Below are positions 16,424 to 25,959 of a stretch of 64,000 nt of DNA, piece by piece. The notes below the pieces were generated by a model that had not been told where the DNA came from, searched no databases, and saw only the letters and a list, made by a program, of their open reading frames with translations. The DNA lies in contig NZ_LNDD01000005.1 in assembly GCF_002865985.1 (NCBI RefSeq), forward strand, positions 271,222 to 335,221, read 5' to 3'. The translations under genes and the position numbers were made by a program. Within the stretch, counting starts at the first letter, position 1; the number at the start of each line of letters is the position of its first letter. The stretch comes from Thermotoga sp. SG1. GTDB taxonomy: Bacteria; Thermotogota; Thermotogae; Thermotogales; Thermotogaceae.

Positions 16424-17836
16424 GTGTTCAAGAAAGTTTCAAGGGATCCTGTACATTCGGAGATATATCTGTATCCTCTGGAAATACTTGTAGCCGATAC
16501 GAAGGTTGTTCAGAGGTTGAGATTCCTGTCTCAGCTTGCAGGGGCAACGATGGTGTACCCTGGAGCAACGCACACCAGGTTTGCCCACTCTCTTGGAACG
16601 ATGCACATAGCGGGTATGTACGCCAGGAACCTGTTCGACGATCACAGTCGGATCAGGTTGATACGTCTCGCAGCACTTTTACACGATGTGGGACACGGTC
16701 CTTTCAGTCATCAATTCGATGATGTGGTCTTCAAAAGATACGGTTACGAAGATGGTCACGATGAATTCAGAGATAGACTGGTTCTTGAGAAACTTCCAGA
16801 GGAAATGAAGAGGGTCTTCAGCAGTTACAACTCGAGGTTGAAGCGTGCGGTGGAAGAAGATGTGATAAAGACCGTGGGGGATCTTCCCATCGAGGAAGCG
16901 TTCCAGGAGATTGCGAAAAGGGTTGTGGAGGTCTTCAGAGGAGAAGAGATGGGAAGCGTTGATTTCAACGTGATACAGGGGCCACTGGGGGCAGACAGAC
17001 TCGATTTCCTTCTGAGAGACTCGTACCACAGCGGTGTTGGACATTTTGCACCGATGAACGTGGACAGGGTGCTCAGAAACTCTCTTGTCAGAGTGAAGGA
17101 CGGAAAGGAAATCCTGTGCTATCATGTGAAAGTGGTGGACAACATCTACTCCATCCTCTTCAGCAGGTTCATGATGTACAAGAACGTCTATTTCCACAAG
17201 ACATCGCGTGCGGCAGACCTCATGATTCAGGAAATGCTCTCGCACGCCTGTGAAATTCTCAACCTGGAAGAGCGACTGAAAAACCTGGATGAATTTCTTG
17301 AACTCACGGATTACTCCATTCTCAAAGAGCTGGAGATGAAGGGTGACGAGAGGGTCAAAAAACTCATAAACAGGTTCAAGAATCGTGACCTGTGGAAGAT
17401 GGTGGTGGAGCGTCCGTTCTCCACTGAAGGTTTCGACCCGTCCGAACTGAGTCTTTCGGCGGCAAAGAATCTGATAGACAGAATCGTTGAGAACATCCGT
17501 GATGTTTTAGAAAATGGTGATGTGGCGGACGAAGACAGAAAGATCCTCGCTGACATCTGTGAGAGGAAAGACGATTACTTCAGAATCGACACTCCTTACA
17601 AGCTCACCATCTTTCATCCAGATGAATTCTTGCAGAACAACGTGTTCCTTTATGATCCAGGTTCTGATGAAGTGCTCACCGTGGACGAATACGTGAGAAA
17701 GTATCCTGCCTACAAGTTGATGGTGAGTAACATGATACAGATCGTCAGGATATATGTAACGGAAGATGTGCGAGAGATCCTGTACAGGTACAGAGTCGTG
17801 CCGGAGGATGGAAGAAGGGCGGTCACGAGATGGTGA
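16424..17836 (+). CDS. HD-domain phosphohydrolase (dGTPase-like)
   Basis: About 470 aa. The HD superfamily metal site is complete: RFAHSLGTMHIAG supplies the first His, LAALLHDVGHGPFSH the HD pair, and DRLDFLLRDSYHSG a later Asp. Family members hydrolyse dNTPs or other nucleotides; the substrate here is unknown. Start is uncertain among GTG 16412, 16415, 16418 and 16424; AGGTGG at 16410 is best spaced for 16424. A TACAAT box at 16394-16399 may be its -10. It overlaps the next gene by 7 nt. Confidence 0.85.
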   Translation: MFKKVSRDPVHSEIYLYPLEILVADTKVVQRLRFLSQLAGATMVYPGATHTRFAHSLGTMHIAGMYARNLFDDHSRIRLIRLAALLHDVGHGPFSHQFDDVVFKRYGYEDGHDEFRDRLVLEKLPEEMKRVFSSYNSRLKRAVEEDVIKTVGDLPIEEAFQEIAKRVVEVFRGEEMGSVDFNVIQGPLGADRLDFLLRDSYHSGVGHFAPMNVDRVLRNSLVRVKDGKEILCYHVKVVDNIYSILFSRFMMYKNVYFHKTSRAADLMIQEMLSHACEILNLEERLKNLDEFLELTDYSILKELEMKGDERVKKLINRFKNRDLWKMVVERPFSTEGFDPSELSLSAAKNLIDRIVENIRDVLENGDVADEDRKILADICERKDDYFRIDTPYKLTIFHPDEFLQNNVFLYDPGSDEVLTVDEYVRKYPAYKLMVSNMIQIVRIYVTEDVREILYRYRVVPEDGRRAVTRW

Positions 17837-19650
17837 ACATGAGGAAACTGTCGCTGTTTCTTCTGGATACAGGTCTGACCCTCTTTTCCGGTGTGGTGGC
17901 GCTCTTTGCGAGGTTCGGATTCGACTTTCAAGAGATGATGCGATACGATGAGTCGATCTTCATATACACTATCATCTCGATGGTTGTTTATGTTCTAAAT
18001 GGGAACTACTCCGTTGTGTGGGAGTATGCCAACGCAAGAGACTTTCTTCTGCTGATAAGGGGAAGTGTCATATCCTACATCTCCGCACTCGCTTTTTTCT
18101 ACTTCTACCGCGATGTTGTTCTTCCTCGCTCCGTTGGTTTTGCCACCTTCCTTGGTTCCATGATTCTCATCGTTCTTAGCAGAATCACCTGGCAGTGGTT
18201 GACGTTGAATCGAAAAGGAAGCCCCACGGAGAAGAGGATCATGATCATCGGGGCTGGTGACGCGGGCGTCTCCATCCTAGAGGAGTTCGAAAAGCATCCT
18301 CACCTCGGAAAAGTGGTTGCCTTCATGGATGACTCACCACGGAAGATAGGAAGAAGAATCAGGGGAATTCCCGTTTTTGGTCCCATCGACAGAACGATGG
18401 AGTACGTCGAAAGGATGGGTGTGGATGAAATCATCGTGGCCATCCCGTCTGCCACAAAACAGCAGATGGAGCGCATCCTTGAAAGTATAGATCTGAAAAA
18501 GGTCAGGGTGAAAACCCTTCCGAGTATCAGAGAGTTGATGGAGGGCCAAGTGAGACTTTCTCACCTGAAGGACATATCGATAGAAGATCTTCTTGGAAGA
18601 GAAGAGGTGAAGATCGATGTGCATGGAATAGAGAATCTTCTGAAGGGAAAGAGAATCCTCGTGACGGGAGCCGGGGGAAGTATAGGATCTGAACTCTGCA
18701 AGCAGATAGCGAAGATGAATCCTGAAGAACTCATCCTCCTAGGACACGGTGAGAACAGCATCTACCTGATAGATGAATTCCTCAGCGAGAATTTCCCGAA
18801 TTTGAAGAAGAAAAGGGTGATAGCAGACGTTGCCTGTGAGAATCTTATGGAACTCTGGATGTCAAGTCTGAGGCCGGATATCGTCTTTCATGTTGCTGCC
18901 CACAAGCACGTGCCGTTGATGGAGGAGAACCCGCTGGAGGCCTTCCGGGTGAACACCCTCGGAACGATCAACCTGGTGGAACTCTCCAGAAAGATGAAGG
19001 TGGAACACTTCGTTTTCATCTCCACCGACAAAGCGGTGAATCCTACCTCCGTGATGGGGCTCACAAAAAGGATCTCAGAGCTTTACATTATGACACAGGA
19101 TACAGACGATACGAAATTTTCCATCGTGAGATTCGGAAACGTCCTGGGAAGCCGGGGCAGTGTGGTGGAAAAATTCAAACGGCAGATAGAAAAGGGTGGA
19201 CCGGTGACCGTGACAGACCCACGAATGAGGAGGTACTTCATGTCCATACCGGAGGCGGTATCCCTCATCCTTCAGTCTCTTTTGTACTCGTCCGGCAAAG
19301 ACCTCTTCATCCTCGATATGGGAGAGCAAATACCCATCGTGAAACTCGCAGAAACAATGATCATGCTCTCGGGATTTGTGCCTCACCAGGACATAAAGAT
19401 CGTCTACACCGGTGTCAGACCAGGAGAAAAGATGTACGAAGAACTCACCTATCCTTATGAAAGGAAAGAATTCACACCTCATCCGAAGATATTCAGAGTG
19501 AAGCCCGATTCTCTACCCTCCAGGGAAACAATCCTTGAAGCGATTCTTTCCATGAAAAGTGCTCTTGAAAGAAAAGACGTGAATGCCCTCCTTTCTGAGA
19601 TGATGAGACTCGTTCCGGAGGCAAAGTTGAATGACGGAGTTTTTGACTAG
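17830..19650 (+). CDS. Membrane nucleotide-sugar 4,6-dehydratase (WbpM/CapD/PglF type)
   Basis: 606 aa. Four hydrophobic helices (residues about 10-115) precede two Rossmann folds: a CoA-binding-like one (IMIIGAGDAGVSI) and an SDR one (LVTGAGGSIGSEL). The active site STDKAVNPTSVMGLTKR has Met in place of the SDR catalytic Tyr, as is normal in the long WbpM-type enzymes that make UDP-4-keto-6-deoxy sugars for surface glycans. The next gene is a glycan-initiating transferase, so both probably serve envelope polysaccharide or glycoprotein synthesis. Confidence 0.9.
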   Translation: MVNMRKLSLFLLDTGLTLFSGVVALFARFGFDFQEMMRYDESIFIYTIISMVVYVLNGNYSVVWEYANARDFLLLIRGSVISYISALAFFYFYRDVVLPRSVGFATFLGSMILIVLSRITWQWLTLNRKGSPTEKRIMIIGAGDAGVSILEEFEKHPHLGKVVAFMDDSPRKIGRRIRGIPVFGPIDRTMEYVERMGVDEIIVAIPSATKQQMERILESIDLKKVRVKTLPSIRELMEGQVRLSHLKDISIEDLLGREEVKIDVHGIENLLKGKRILVTGAGGSIGSELCKQIAKMNPEELILLGHGENSIYLIDEFLSENFPNLKKKRVIADVACENLMELWMSSLRPDIVFHVAAHKHVPLMEENPLEAFRVNTLGTINLVELSRKMKVEHFVFISTDKAVNPTSVMGLTKRISELYIMTQDTDDTKFSIVRFGNVLGSRGSVVEKFKRQIEKGGPVTVTDPRMRRYFMSIPEAVSLILQSLLYSSGKDLFILDMGEQIPIVKLAETMIMLSGFVPHQDIKIVYTGVRPGEKMYEELTYPYERKEFTPHPKIFRVKPDSLPSRETILEAILSMKSALERKDVNALLSEMMRLVPEAKLNDGVFD

Positions 19651-20506
19651 TTTTCTTTTGACCTGCGTGCTTGCTTATTTTGGAAAAAAGACCGGTTTTC
19701 TCGATCACCCTTCTTCCAGAAAAACCCACAGAAAGGCGGTTCCTCCGGTTGGAGGGATTGCTCTCTTTTTGACGCTTCTGATGTTCGAAAGGGACAATCC
19801 AATCTTTCTCTACTCAACGCCCATGTTCGTCCTTGGGCTTTTTGATGACCTGTTCGATCTGTCGTACAGGCTGAAACTCATAGTCACGGGTCTTGTTTCG
19901 CTGTGGTTTGTGGTTTCGGCTTCAACCGACACTTTCATCTTTGGGCTGGAAGTTCACCCCGTTTTTCTTCTTGTCTGGCTTGCCGGTATGATGAACGCCT
20001 TCAACGTGATAGATGGACTGGACGGATTGCTGGGCGGGATTTCCATTGTTTCTTCTTTTTTGATAGGTGAGAAGAGCCTGGCTTTCTCTCTTCTTGGTTT
20101 TCTTCCCATGAACCTTCCACCAGCGAGGGTCTTTCTTGGGAACAACGGTGCTTTCTTTGTCGGTGCTTTTCTTTCCATGTCGACTGTGAGGTTCTTTCAT
20201 GGAGACGTGGGATTTGCTACCCTCTTTCTTGGCCTTCCCTTCTACGAAATAGTCTTCAGTTTTTTGAGAAGGGTGGTTTCCGGAAGGAATCCTTTTTCCG
20301 CTGATGAACTTCACATTCACCATGTATTCAGCAGAAAACTGGGAAAATGGCGTGCGCTCATCTTGCTGGTGGCGTTTTCTTTTCTTTTCAACCTTCTGGG
20401 TTTAACCGAGAAGTTCCACGTCCTCTTCCTTTTTCTGCTCCTCTGTGGCGTTCTTTTCCTCTCCTACAGCATGTTTCAGAGCAGCGATTGCAACCTCGAT
20501 CTGTGA
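19631..20506 (+). CDS. MraY/WecA-family polyprenyl-phosphate glycosyl-1-phosphate transferase
   Basis: 291 aa with about nine membrane helices. Family motifs are present: HRKAVPPVGGIALF (residue about 36), GLFDDLFDL, NAFNVIDGLDGLLGG and the HIHH loop (ELHIHHVF). It attaches a sugar-1-phosphate to undecaprenyl phosphate at the cytoplasmic face, starting glycan synthesis. The usual GDSG loop is altered to LGNNGAFFVG. ATG 19631 lies 20 nt inside the previous gene. Its last 105 nt overlap the end of the opposite gene. Confidence 0.88.
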   Translation: MTEFLTSFLLTCVLAYFGKKTGFLDHPSSRKTHRKAVPPVGGIALFLTLLMFERDNPIFLYSTPMFVLGLFDDLFDLSYRLKLIVTGLVSLWFVVSASTDTFIFGLEVHPVFLLVWLAGMMNAFNVIDGLDGLLGGISIVSSFLIGEKSLAFSLLGFLPMNLPPARVFLGNNGAFFVGAFLSMSTVRFFHGDVGFATLFLGLPFYEIVFSFLRRVVSGRNPFSADELHIHHVFSRKLGKWRALILLVAFSFLFNLLGLTEKFHVLFLFLLLCGVLFLSYSMFQSSDCNLDL

Positions 20507-21319
20507 GTCGTCCGGTCTTGCCGTGGTCAGGTATTGAAGGAGATACCCCGGAAGATAGAGGATCTTCACCCATCCCTTTCCGTTGAAAAACGCAACGACT
20601 TTCAAAAGTTCGTAGGAGATTCCAGCGACAACGGGAAGCAGAATCAACCTCGAAAGTATCCTCGTCCAGGTGGAAAGATTCACCACACTCCCGAAGACGC
20701 TGAGAAGAACGATGGCCACGATCAGAAATATCATGAGAAAGTTGGTCCCGCACCTTGGATGTATGGTGGAATACTTCCTCACGTTTTCCACGCGCAGGTC
20801 TTCACCACGTTCGAACGCATGGATCGTCATGTGTTCGGCACCGTGGAACTGAAATACCTGTTTCACGTCCCGAAACAGGGAGATGATCCACACGTAGAGG
20901 AGAAAGAGTCCAAGCCTGATGAAACCCTCCACGATCGAGTAAAGAAATTCTCCCCTTTTCTCCACAAGGAAGTTGGTCAGAAAGATCGGAACGACGATGA
21001 AAAGCCCAACAGCAAGTCCAATCGCAAGAAGCAGTGAAAGAACTTTTTCGCTGTTTTTCATCTGTTCACCGGAGGAGAGCTCCGAGGAGAGGTTGAGGGC
21101 TTTTATTCCGAAGTAAAGAGATACGAACAGCGAATAAAAACCCCTTATGAAGGGAACCTTTGCCCATTTTGGAAAGTTCACCTTTCCCAGATCTCTGACG
21201 ACGATCTCTCCGTTTGATTTTCTGACGGCCAGAGACACCTTTTTTGCTATCATCAAGACACCCTCGATGACCGCCTGACCTCCAACTTTCACCCTATCCA
21301 CTCCTTCTGTGGTCTTCAT
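20402..21319 (-). CDS. DUF1385 (YqhQ-like) membrane protein
   Basis: About 305 aa. The N-terminus [14 protein letters not shown] and the core [16 protein letters not shown] with HPRCGTNFL are the signature of DUF1385/YqhQ proteins, with four or five membrane helices. The conserved His/Glu/Cys residues suggest a metal site, but function is unknown. ATG 21319 is the preferred start. The acidic tail ([13 protein letters not shown]) is encoded by the strand opposite the last helix of the WecA-like gene. Confidence 0.85.
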   Translation of the reverse strand: MKTTEGVDRVKVGGQAVIEGVLMIAKKVSLAVRKSNGEIVVRDLGKVNFPKWAKVPFIRGFYSLFVSLYFGIKALNLSSELSSGEQMKNSEKVLSLLLAIGLAVGLFIVVPIFLTNFLVEKRGEFLYSIVEGFIRLGLFLLYVWIISLFRDVKQVFQFHGAEHMTIHAFERGEDLRVENVRKYSTIHPRCGTNFLMIFLIVAIVLLSVFGSVVNLSTWTRILSRLILLPVVAGISYELLKVVAFFNGKGWVKILYLPGYLLQYLTTARPDDSQIEVAIAALKHAVGEEKNATEEQKKEEDVELLG

Positions 21320-21355
21320 CTTCAATGATACACCAGAATTTTTGTTGCTCCATAG

Positions 21356-21361
21356 TATAAT
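21356..21361 (+). promoter_or_regulatory. Likely -10 box for the AMMECR1 gene
   Basis: A consensus TATAAT lies 20 nt upstream of the ATG at 21381, in the divergent gap with the DUF1385 gene. No good -35 is found at 16-18 nt spacing. A transcript from here would have a leader of about 13 nt holding the GGTGGTGGG ribosome site. Confidence 0.4.
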
Positions 21362-21380
21362 TGTTTTGGTGGTGGGAATC

Positions 21381-21905
21381 ATGATAGGTGAACATCCCTA
21401 CGTAAAGTGGGCAATAAAGGTGATAGAGAATTATGTGAAATATGGAAAGATCTTAGAACCCGATGAATCTGTTCCAAAAGAGCTTTTCGAAAGAAGGGCT
21501 GGTGCTTTTGTCACCCTTCACAAAGTGGATGGATCTTTGAGGGGCTGTATTGGGACGTACCTTCCCACCAAGCCGAATCTTGCCCTCGAAATAAGAGACA
21601 ACGCCATTGCAGCAGCCACGCAGGATCCCCGTTTTCCACCGGTCACCTCCGACGAGCTGGACGAAATTGTGGTTCATGTGGACATCTTGAGTCCTCCCGA
21701 GCCCGTCAGAGAGATTTCGGATCTGGACCCGAAGAAATACGGTGTGATCGTTGTTAAGGACTGGAGGAGGGGGTTGCTCCTTCCAGACATAGAGGGTGTC
21801 GACACCGTGGAGGAGCAACTTCGAATTGCAAAGTTGAAGGCTGGTATCCCGGAATGGGACGACGATGTGGAGATATACAGGTTCACCGTTGAGCGCTACA
21901 AGTGA
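21381..21905 (+). CDS. AMMECR1 domain protein (AmmeMemoRadiSam protein A type)
   Basis: 174 aa from ATG 21381. The AMMECR1 core is clear: [20 protein letters not shown] (about residue 43) holds the family RGCIG motif, then [17 protein letters not shown]. In many prokaryotes it is found with a radical SAM enzyme and a Memo-like dioxygenase. Here the radical SAM gene follows 12 nt downstream, while no Memo gene is in the window. Biochemical role unknown. Confidence 0.9.
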   Translation: MIGEHPYVKWAIKVIENYVKYGKILEPDESVPKELFERRAGAFVTLHKVDGSLRGCIGTYLPTKPNLALEIRDNAIAAATQDPRFPPVTSDELDEIVVHVDILSPPEPVREISDLDPKKYGVIVVKDWRRGLLLPDIEGVDTVEEQLRIAKLKAGIPEWDDDVEIYRFTVERYK

Positions 21906-21917
21906 GGAGGTTGGGAC

Positions 21918-22913
21918 ATGGAGCGGATGGCCATACACTTTGAACCCCTTGAGGGAAAAAAGGTAAAATGTCTTCTGTGCCCACACGAGTGCGTTCTCAG
22001 TGAGGGACAGACGGGTTTGTGCGGTGCGAGGAAAAACAAAGATGGTTTCCTTGTGAGTCTGAACTACGGAGAAGTGACTGCCATTGCCATGGACCCAATA
22101 GAGAAGAAACCTCTCTTTCATTTCAATCCCGGTGAACAGATCTTCTCTGTCGGGACGTTCGGATGCAATTTCAAGTGTGGGTTCTGTCAGAACTGGGAAA
22201 TCTCTCAGGCAAAACCTGAGACCAAGAGGGTGACTCCCGAACAACTTGTGAAGATAGCCCTGATGAATCGAGAGTCAAAAGGTATTGCCTTCACGTACAA
22301 CGAGCCGCTCATCTGGTTCGAATTCGTACTGGATACCTCCCGGGTGGCTGTGAAAGAGGGAATGTACTGTGTACTTGTGACGAACGGTTTTGTGAACGAA
22401 GAGCCACTGGAACTTCTGTTCCAGTCTGTCCACGCTATGAACATAGATCTGAAGGGATTCAACAAAGAGTTTTACAGAGAAATAGGCGGCGATCTTGACG
22501 TGGTTCTCAGAAACATTGAGAAGGTGTACAACGCAGGAATTCATGTGGAATTGACGACCCTCATAATCCCCGGGAAAAACGATGACAGAGAAGATCTGAA
22601 GAGAGAATTCGAGTGGATCGCCAGTTTGGACAAAGACATTCCCCTTCACATAAGTCGCTACTTTCCAAACTACAAGTACACCATTTCTCCTACACCCCTC
22701 GAAGAGCTCGTGGAGATATACGAGATGGCGAAGGAATATCTCAACTTCGTTTACCTCGGTAATGTGTGGGACGAAAGGTACGAAAGTACCTTCTGCCCGG
22801 ACTGCGGCAGTCTTGTGATCAGAAGACAGGGATACGAAGTGGAGAAGGTGGGACTGGACGAGGAAGGGAAGTGCAAAAAATGTGGCCGTCAGATAGCAAC
22901 GATCATCGGGTAA
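21918..22913 (+). CDS. AmmeMemoRadiSam-type radical SAM enzyme
   Basis: 331 aa, PflA-like. N-terminal CLLCPHECVLSEGQTGLCG is a cysteine-rich motif; the radical SAM cluster is FGCNFKCGFCQNWEISQ (CxxxCxxC, about residue 79). The C-terminus ends in a zinc ribbon (CPDCGSLVIR and CKKCGRQI). ATG 21918 follows TGAGGAGGTT. Paired with AMMECR1, it is the enzyme of the AmmeMemoRadiSam group, whose substrate is not known. Confidence 0.88.
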   Translation: MERMAIHFEPLEGKKVKCLLCPHECVLSEGQTGLCGARKNKDGFLVSLNYGEVTAIAMDPIEKKPLFHFNPGEQIFSVGTFGCNFKCGFCQNWEISQAKPETKRVTPEQLVKIALMNRESKGIAFTYNEPLIWFEFVLDTSRVAVKEGMYCVLVTNGFVNEEPLELLFQSVHAMNIDLKGFNKEFYREIGGDLDVVLRNIEKVYNAGIHVELTTLIIPGKNDDREDLKREFEWIASLDKDIPLHISRYFPNYKYTISPTPLEELVEIYEMAKEYLNFVYLGNVWDERYESTFCPDCGSLVIRRQGYEVEKVGLDEEGKCKKCGRQIATIIG

Positions 22914-23929
22914 CCAGAAGAAATGTTGTGATTTTTGCCATTCTCCTTTTTGGAACCCTCGGAACTTTTCTTTCCTTCCTTCTTCTTCGTGGAAACGAGC
23001 AGTATTATGAACTCAGGGGATTCGCACTCGGAACGAGTGTGCGCATCGTGGTCTCTTCCAAAAAGATAGACCCAAAAACCATCGCCGAAGCCATCTTAGA
23101 AGATATGAAGAGAATCACGTACAAATTCTCCACAACCGACGAAAGAAGCGTGGTGAAAAAGATCAACGATCACGCTGGAGAGTGGGTGGAAGTTGACGAG
23201 GAAACTTACAGTTTGATAAAGGCAGCCTATGCGTTCGCTGAACTCACAGAAGGAGCGTTCGATCCCACGGTGGGAAAGCTTCTGGAGGTGTGGGGATTCA
23301 CTGGAAACTATGAAAACCTCAGGGTTCCCTCGGATGACGAGATAAAAAAAGCTCTGAGCTTTGTTGGGTATCGTAATGTTCTCTTCGATGACAAGAATAT
23401 GCAGGTGATGGTGAAGAACGGCTCAAAGATAGACCTTGGCGGAATAGCGAAGGGTTATGCACTGGATCGCGCAAGACAGATAGCCCTCTCTTTCGACGAG
23501 AATGCGACGGGATTCGTTGAGGCGGGAGGAGACATCAGAATCATTGGGCCAAAGTTCGGGAAATATCCCTGGGTCATAGGTGTGAAGGATCCAAGGGGTG
23601 ATGACGTTATAGACTACATATACCTGAAATCGGGTGCGGCGGCGACCTCCGGTGATTACGAAAGATACTTCATAGAGGATGGCATCAGGTACCATCACAT
23701 CATAGATCCATCTACGGGATATCCGGCACGGGGTATCTGGAGTGTAACGATCGTTGCGGAGGATGCTACAACGGCGGATGCCCTCTCCACGGCTGGGTTT
23801 GTGATGGCCGGGAGGGACTGGAGAAAGGTGGTCCTGGATTTTCCACGGATGGGAGCGCATCCTCTGATAGTTCTGGAGGGCGGAAAGATCGAAAAGTCCG
23901 AGACTTTCAAATTGTTCGAGAGAGAGTGA
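22880..23929 (+). CDS. apbE: FAD:protein FMN transferase ApbE
   Basis: About 349 aa. A basic stretch and one N-terminal helix (VVIFAILLFGTLGTFLSFLL) anchor or export it; then the ApbE core: AFDPTVGKLLEVWGF, KIDLGGIAKGYALD, GDIRIIG, HHIIDPSTGYPA and TTADALSTAGFVMG-like end. It cuts FAD and links FMN to Thr/Ser of extracytoplasmic proteins such as Rnf subunits. ATG 22880, within the previous gene, is chosen because GGAAGGGAAG precedes it and later in-frame starts lack a site. Confidence 0.9.
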   Translation: MWPSDSNDHRVTRRNVVIFAILLFGTLGTFLSFLLLRGNEQYYELRGFALGTSVRIVVSSKKIDPKTIAEAILEDMKRITYKFSTTDERSVVKKINDHAGEWVEVDEETYSLIKAAYAFAELTEGAFDPTVGKLLEVWGFTGNYENLRVPSDDEIKKALSFVGYRNVLFDDKNMQVMVKNGSKIDLGGIAKGYALDRARQIALSFDENATGFVEAGGDIRIIGPKFGKYPWVIGVKDPRGDDVIDYIYLKSGAAATSGDYERYFIEDGIRYHHIIDPSTGYPARGIWSVTIVAEDATTADALSTAGFVMAGRDWRKVVLDFPRMGAHPLIVLEGGKIEKSETFKLFERE

Positions 23930-23933
23930 AAGA

Positions 23934-24284
23934 ATGAGGAAGTTCTTTGAAAAAAGAGATCTTCTCATCTTTCTGATCGTACTGTTTTCTATCGGGTTTT
24001 CTTTCGTTGTTCCAAGGGGAAATGGAGAGAAAGTTATTGTCGAGGGGAAGGATTTCAGGAAGGTTCTGGAAAAGCCGGGACTCTACGACATCACAGAAAA
24101 CGGGAGATTCCTCATGAGGGTGGAGTTCGATGGGAAGAAGGCCAGGGTGATTGAATCCACGTGTCCTTTGAAGATCTGTGTGAAAACAGGCTGGGTTGGT
24201 CCCGGTGGAACCATAGTGTGTGTGCCGAACGAGGTGATAATATACTTCGAAGGAAAAACGGATTACGATACAAAAACGTGGTGA
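23934..24284 (+). CDS. NusG domain II family secreted/anchored protein
   Basis: 116 aa: one hydrophobic N-terminal segment (LLIFLIVLFSIGFSFVV) and a small domain with STCPLKICVKTGWV and GGTIVCVPNEVII, the pattern of stand-alone NusG_II proteins. Two or three conserved Cys suggest a redox or disulfide role outside the membrane. Such genes recur beside Gx-type transporters and ApbE, as here. It overlaps the next gene by about 7 nt. Confidence 0.8.
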   Translation: MRKFFEKRDLLIFLIVLFSIGFSFVVPRGNGEKVIVEGKDFRKVLEKPGLYDITENGRFLMRVEFDGKKARVIESTCPLKICVKTGWVGPGGTIVCVPNEVIIYFEGKTDYDTKTW

Positions 24285-24820
24285 GAAGAACTGCGTTTCT
24301 TTCCATTCTTACTGCCCTTTCTTCCGTTATGTACACGGTGGAGAACTTTCTACCGTTTCCAGTACCCTTTGGAAGGTGGGGATTTTCGAACTCCGTTGTT
24401 CTTCTGGTGGCATCGGAAGTGGGGTTTCTGGACGCCCTGATCGTTTCTTCGGCCAAGAGTATCATGGGTTCGCTCTTCGGTGGACAGTTTCTTTCTCCCT
24501 CCTTTTTGACGGGTCTTTCCGGAGCGGTCTCTGCTGCCGTCGTTGAATCGTTGCTTGCAAGATTTGGATTTGGCTTTCTTGGTTTGAGTCTTGCTGGATC
24601 GTTTGCAAGCAACCTTGCACAGCTGATGGTGATATCGCTTCTGTTGAAAAGTACAAAGACCTTTTTGCTGTTCAACGTCATGGTGGGGCTTGGTATGATC
24701 TCTGCCAGTGTCAACGCTTTCATCGCCAGCAAAATGGGAGGGATCGTGTTTGAGAATTATTCTGGCTTCTTCTTCACCAAGGAGAAAGGAGTTGATGAAA
24801 CTTTTGGGAATAGAGTTTGA
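24278..24820 (+). CDS. Gx-transporter / heptaprenyl diphosphate synthase component I-like membrane protein
   Basis: About 180 aa with five or six membrane helices and small-residue-rich loops ([33 protein letters not shown]), as in the family often labelled heptaprenyl diphosphate synthase subunit I but more like an ECF/Gx small-molecule transporter. No prenyl synthase motif is present. GTG 24278 or 24281 is the start, overlapping the NusG_II stop. Tight linkage to apbE and NusG_II suggests a shared membrane-redox role. Confidence 0.75.
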   Translation: MVRRTAFLSILTALSSVMYTVENFLPFPVPFGRWGFSNSVVLLVASEVGFLDALIVSSAKSIMGSLFGGQFLSPSFLTGLSGAVSAAVVESLLARFGFGFLGLSLAGSFASNLAQLMVISLLLKSTKTFLLFNVMVGLGMISASVNAFIASKMGGIVFENYSGFFFTKEKGVDETFGNRV

Positions 24821-25349
24821 GATCAAACCACCTGAGATCGATGAAAACGTTTCTGGAGAGCCAGCTGAGGTGGTAAAGGAACTTTCCCTGAAAAAGGCAG
24901 CACACGTTTTCCAGAGGGAAGGATCTGAAAACGTTCTGGTCATAGGTTCTGACACGGTGGTCGTTCTGGATGGGAAGATACTGGGAAAACCCAAAACAGA
25001 AGAGGAAGCAAAAGAGTTCCTCAAGAGGTTGTCTGGAAGATGGCACACGGTGTACACCGGGGTTGCCTTTGTCTCCAATTCTGAAAAAGACGTCTTTGTC
25101 TCCTCAACGAGGGTGAAATTCAGAGATATCCCGGATGAAGTGATAGATTATTACGTTGAAAACTACCATCCTTTTGACAAAGCAGGAGGGTACGGCATTC
25201 AGGATTTTGCCGCTGTCTTCGTCGAAAAGATGGAGGGAGATTTTTTCACGGTCATGGGCTTTCCGGTGGGACTCGTGTGGCAGTACCTTTACGAGAAAGG
25301 CTGGTGGAAGGTTGCTTCCAAGAGAGAGGTTGATAAAGGCAGGACCTGA
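24750..25349 (+). CDS. maf: Maf-like nucleotide pyrophosphatase
   Basis: 199 aa from TTG 24750: [20 protein letters not shown] is the Maf N-terminus, followed by [17 protein letters not shown] and [20 protein letters not shown]. Maf hydrolyses non-canonical or bulky NTPs and is linked to division control. TTG is favoured because GGAGGGAT lies 5 nt upstream and families start at this point. It overlaps the transporter gene by 71 nt and radC by 38 nt. Confidence 0.88.
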   Translation: MRIILASSSPRRKELMKLLGIEFEIKPPEIDENVSGEPAEVVKELSLKKAAHVFQREGSENVLVIGSDTVVVLDGKILGKPKTEEEAKEFLKRLSGRWHTVYTGVAFVSNSEKDVFVSSTRVKFRDIPDEVIDYYVENYHPFDKAGGYGIQDFAAVFVEKMEGDFFTVMGFPVGLVWQYLYEKGWWKVASKREVDKGRT

Positions 25350-25959
25350 TGCTCTTTCGAACGAAGAACTCCTCGCCGTTCTTTTGAGAACAGGAAAGAA
25401 AGGAAAACACGTTCTTGAACTTTCAAAGGAGCTCTTCAGAAGGTTCGATAACTCACTGGTTAAATTGATGAATGCGAGTGTGGAAGAAATTGCGGCCATC
25501 GAAGGGGTGGGAATCGTAAAGGCGGTCACGTTGAAAGCCGCTCTTGAACTTGGAAAGAGACTCCACAGAGAACTGGAACGGGTTCCGGAAAAACTAGACT
25601 CTGCGGGCAAGGTTTACAGGTACTGTCAGGACATGATCTATCTCGAAAAAGAGGTTGTGAAAGTGGTGTGCCTGGACAGAAGACTGAACGTTCTATCCGA
25701 ATCTGTCATCACGGTGGGAACCTCCGACAGAAGTCTGGTCCATCCAAGGGATGTCTTCAGAGTGGCGATCAGATCGAACGCTTCTGGTGTTATCGTGGTT
25801 CACAACCATCCCAGCGGTGATCCCACGCCCAGCAAAGAAGACAGAGCGATCACAAAGAATTTGAAAAGAGTCGGCGAGATCCTCGGGATAGAACTTGTCG
25901 ATCATGTGATAATCTCAAAGAGGGGATACTACAGCTTCAGGGAGGAGGGAGAGATTTGA
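25312..25959 (+). CDS. radC: RadC/YeeS JAB-domain DNA repair-associated protein
   Basis: 215 aa. The UPF0758 core is intact: [20 protein letters not shown], a helix-hairpin-helix segment ([20 protein letters not shown]) and the JAB metal motif [17 protein letters not shown]. Its true function is unsettled; the DNA repair label is historical. Start is TTG 25312, the only in-frame initiator upstream of PRERL. It ends in a TTGA overlap with the next gene. Confidence 0.88.
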   Translation: MLPRERLIKAGPDALSNEELLAVLLRTGKKGKHVLELSKELFRRFDNSLVKLMNASVEEIAAIEGVGIVKAVTLKAALELGKRLHRELERVPEKLDSAGKVYRYCQDMIYLEKEVVKVVCLDRRLNVLSESVITVGTSDRSLVHPRDVFRVAIRSNASGVIVVHNHPSGDPTPSKEDRAITKNLKRVGEILGIELVDHVIISKRGYYSFREEGEI

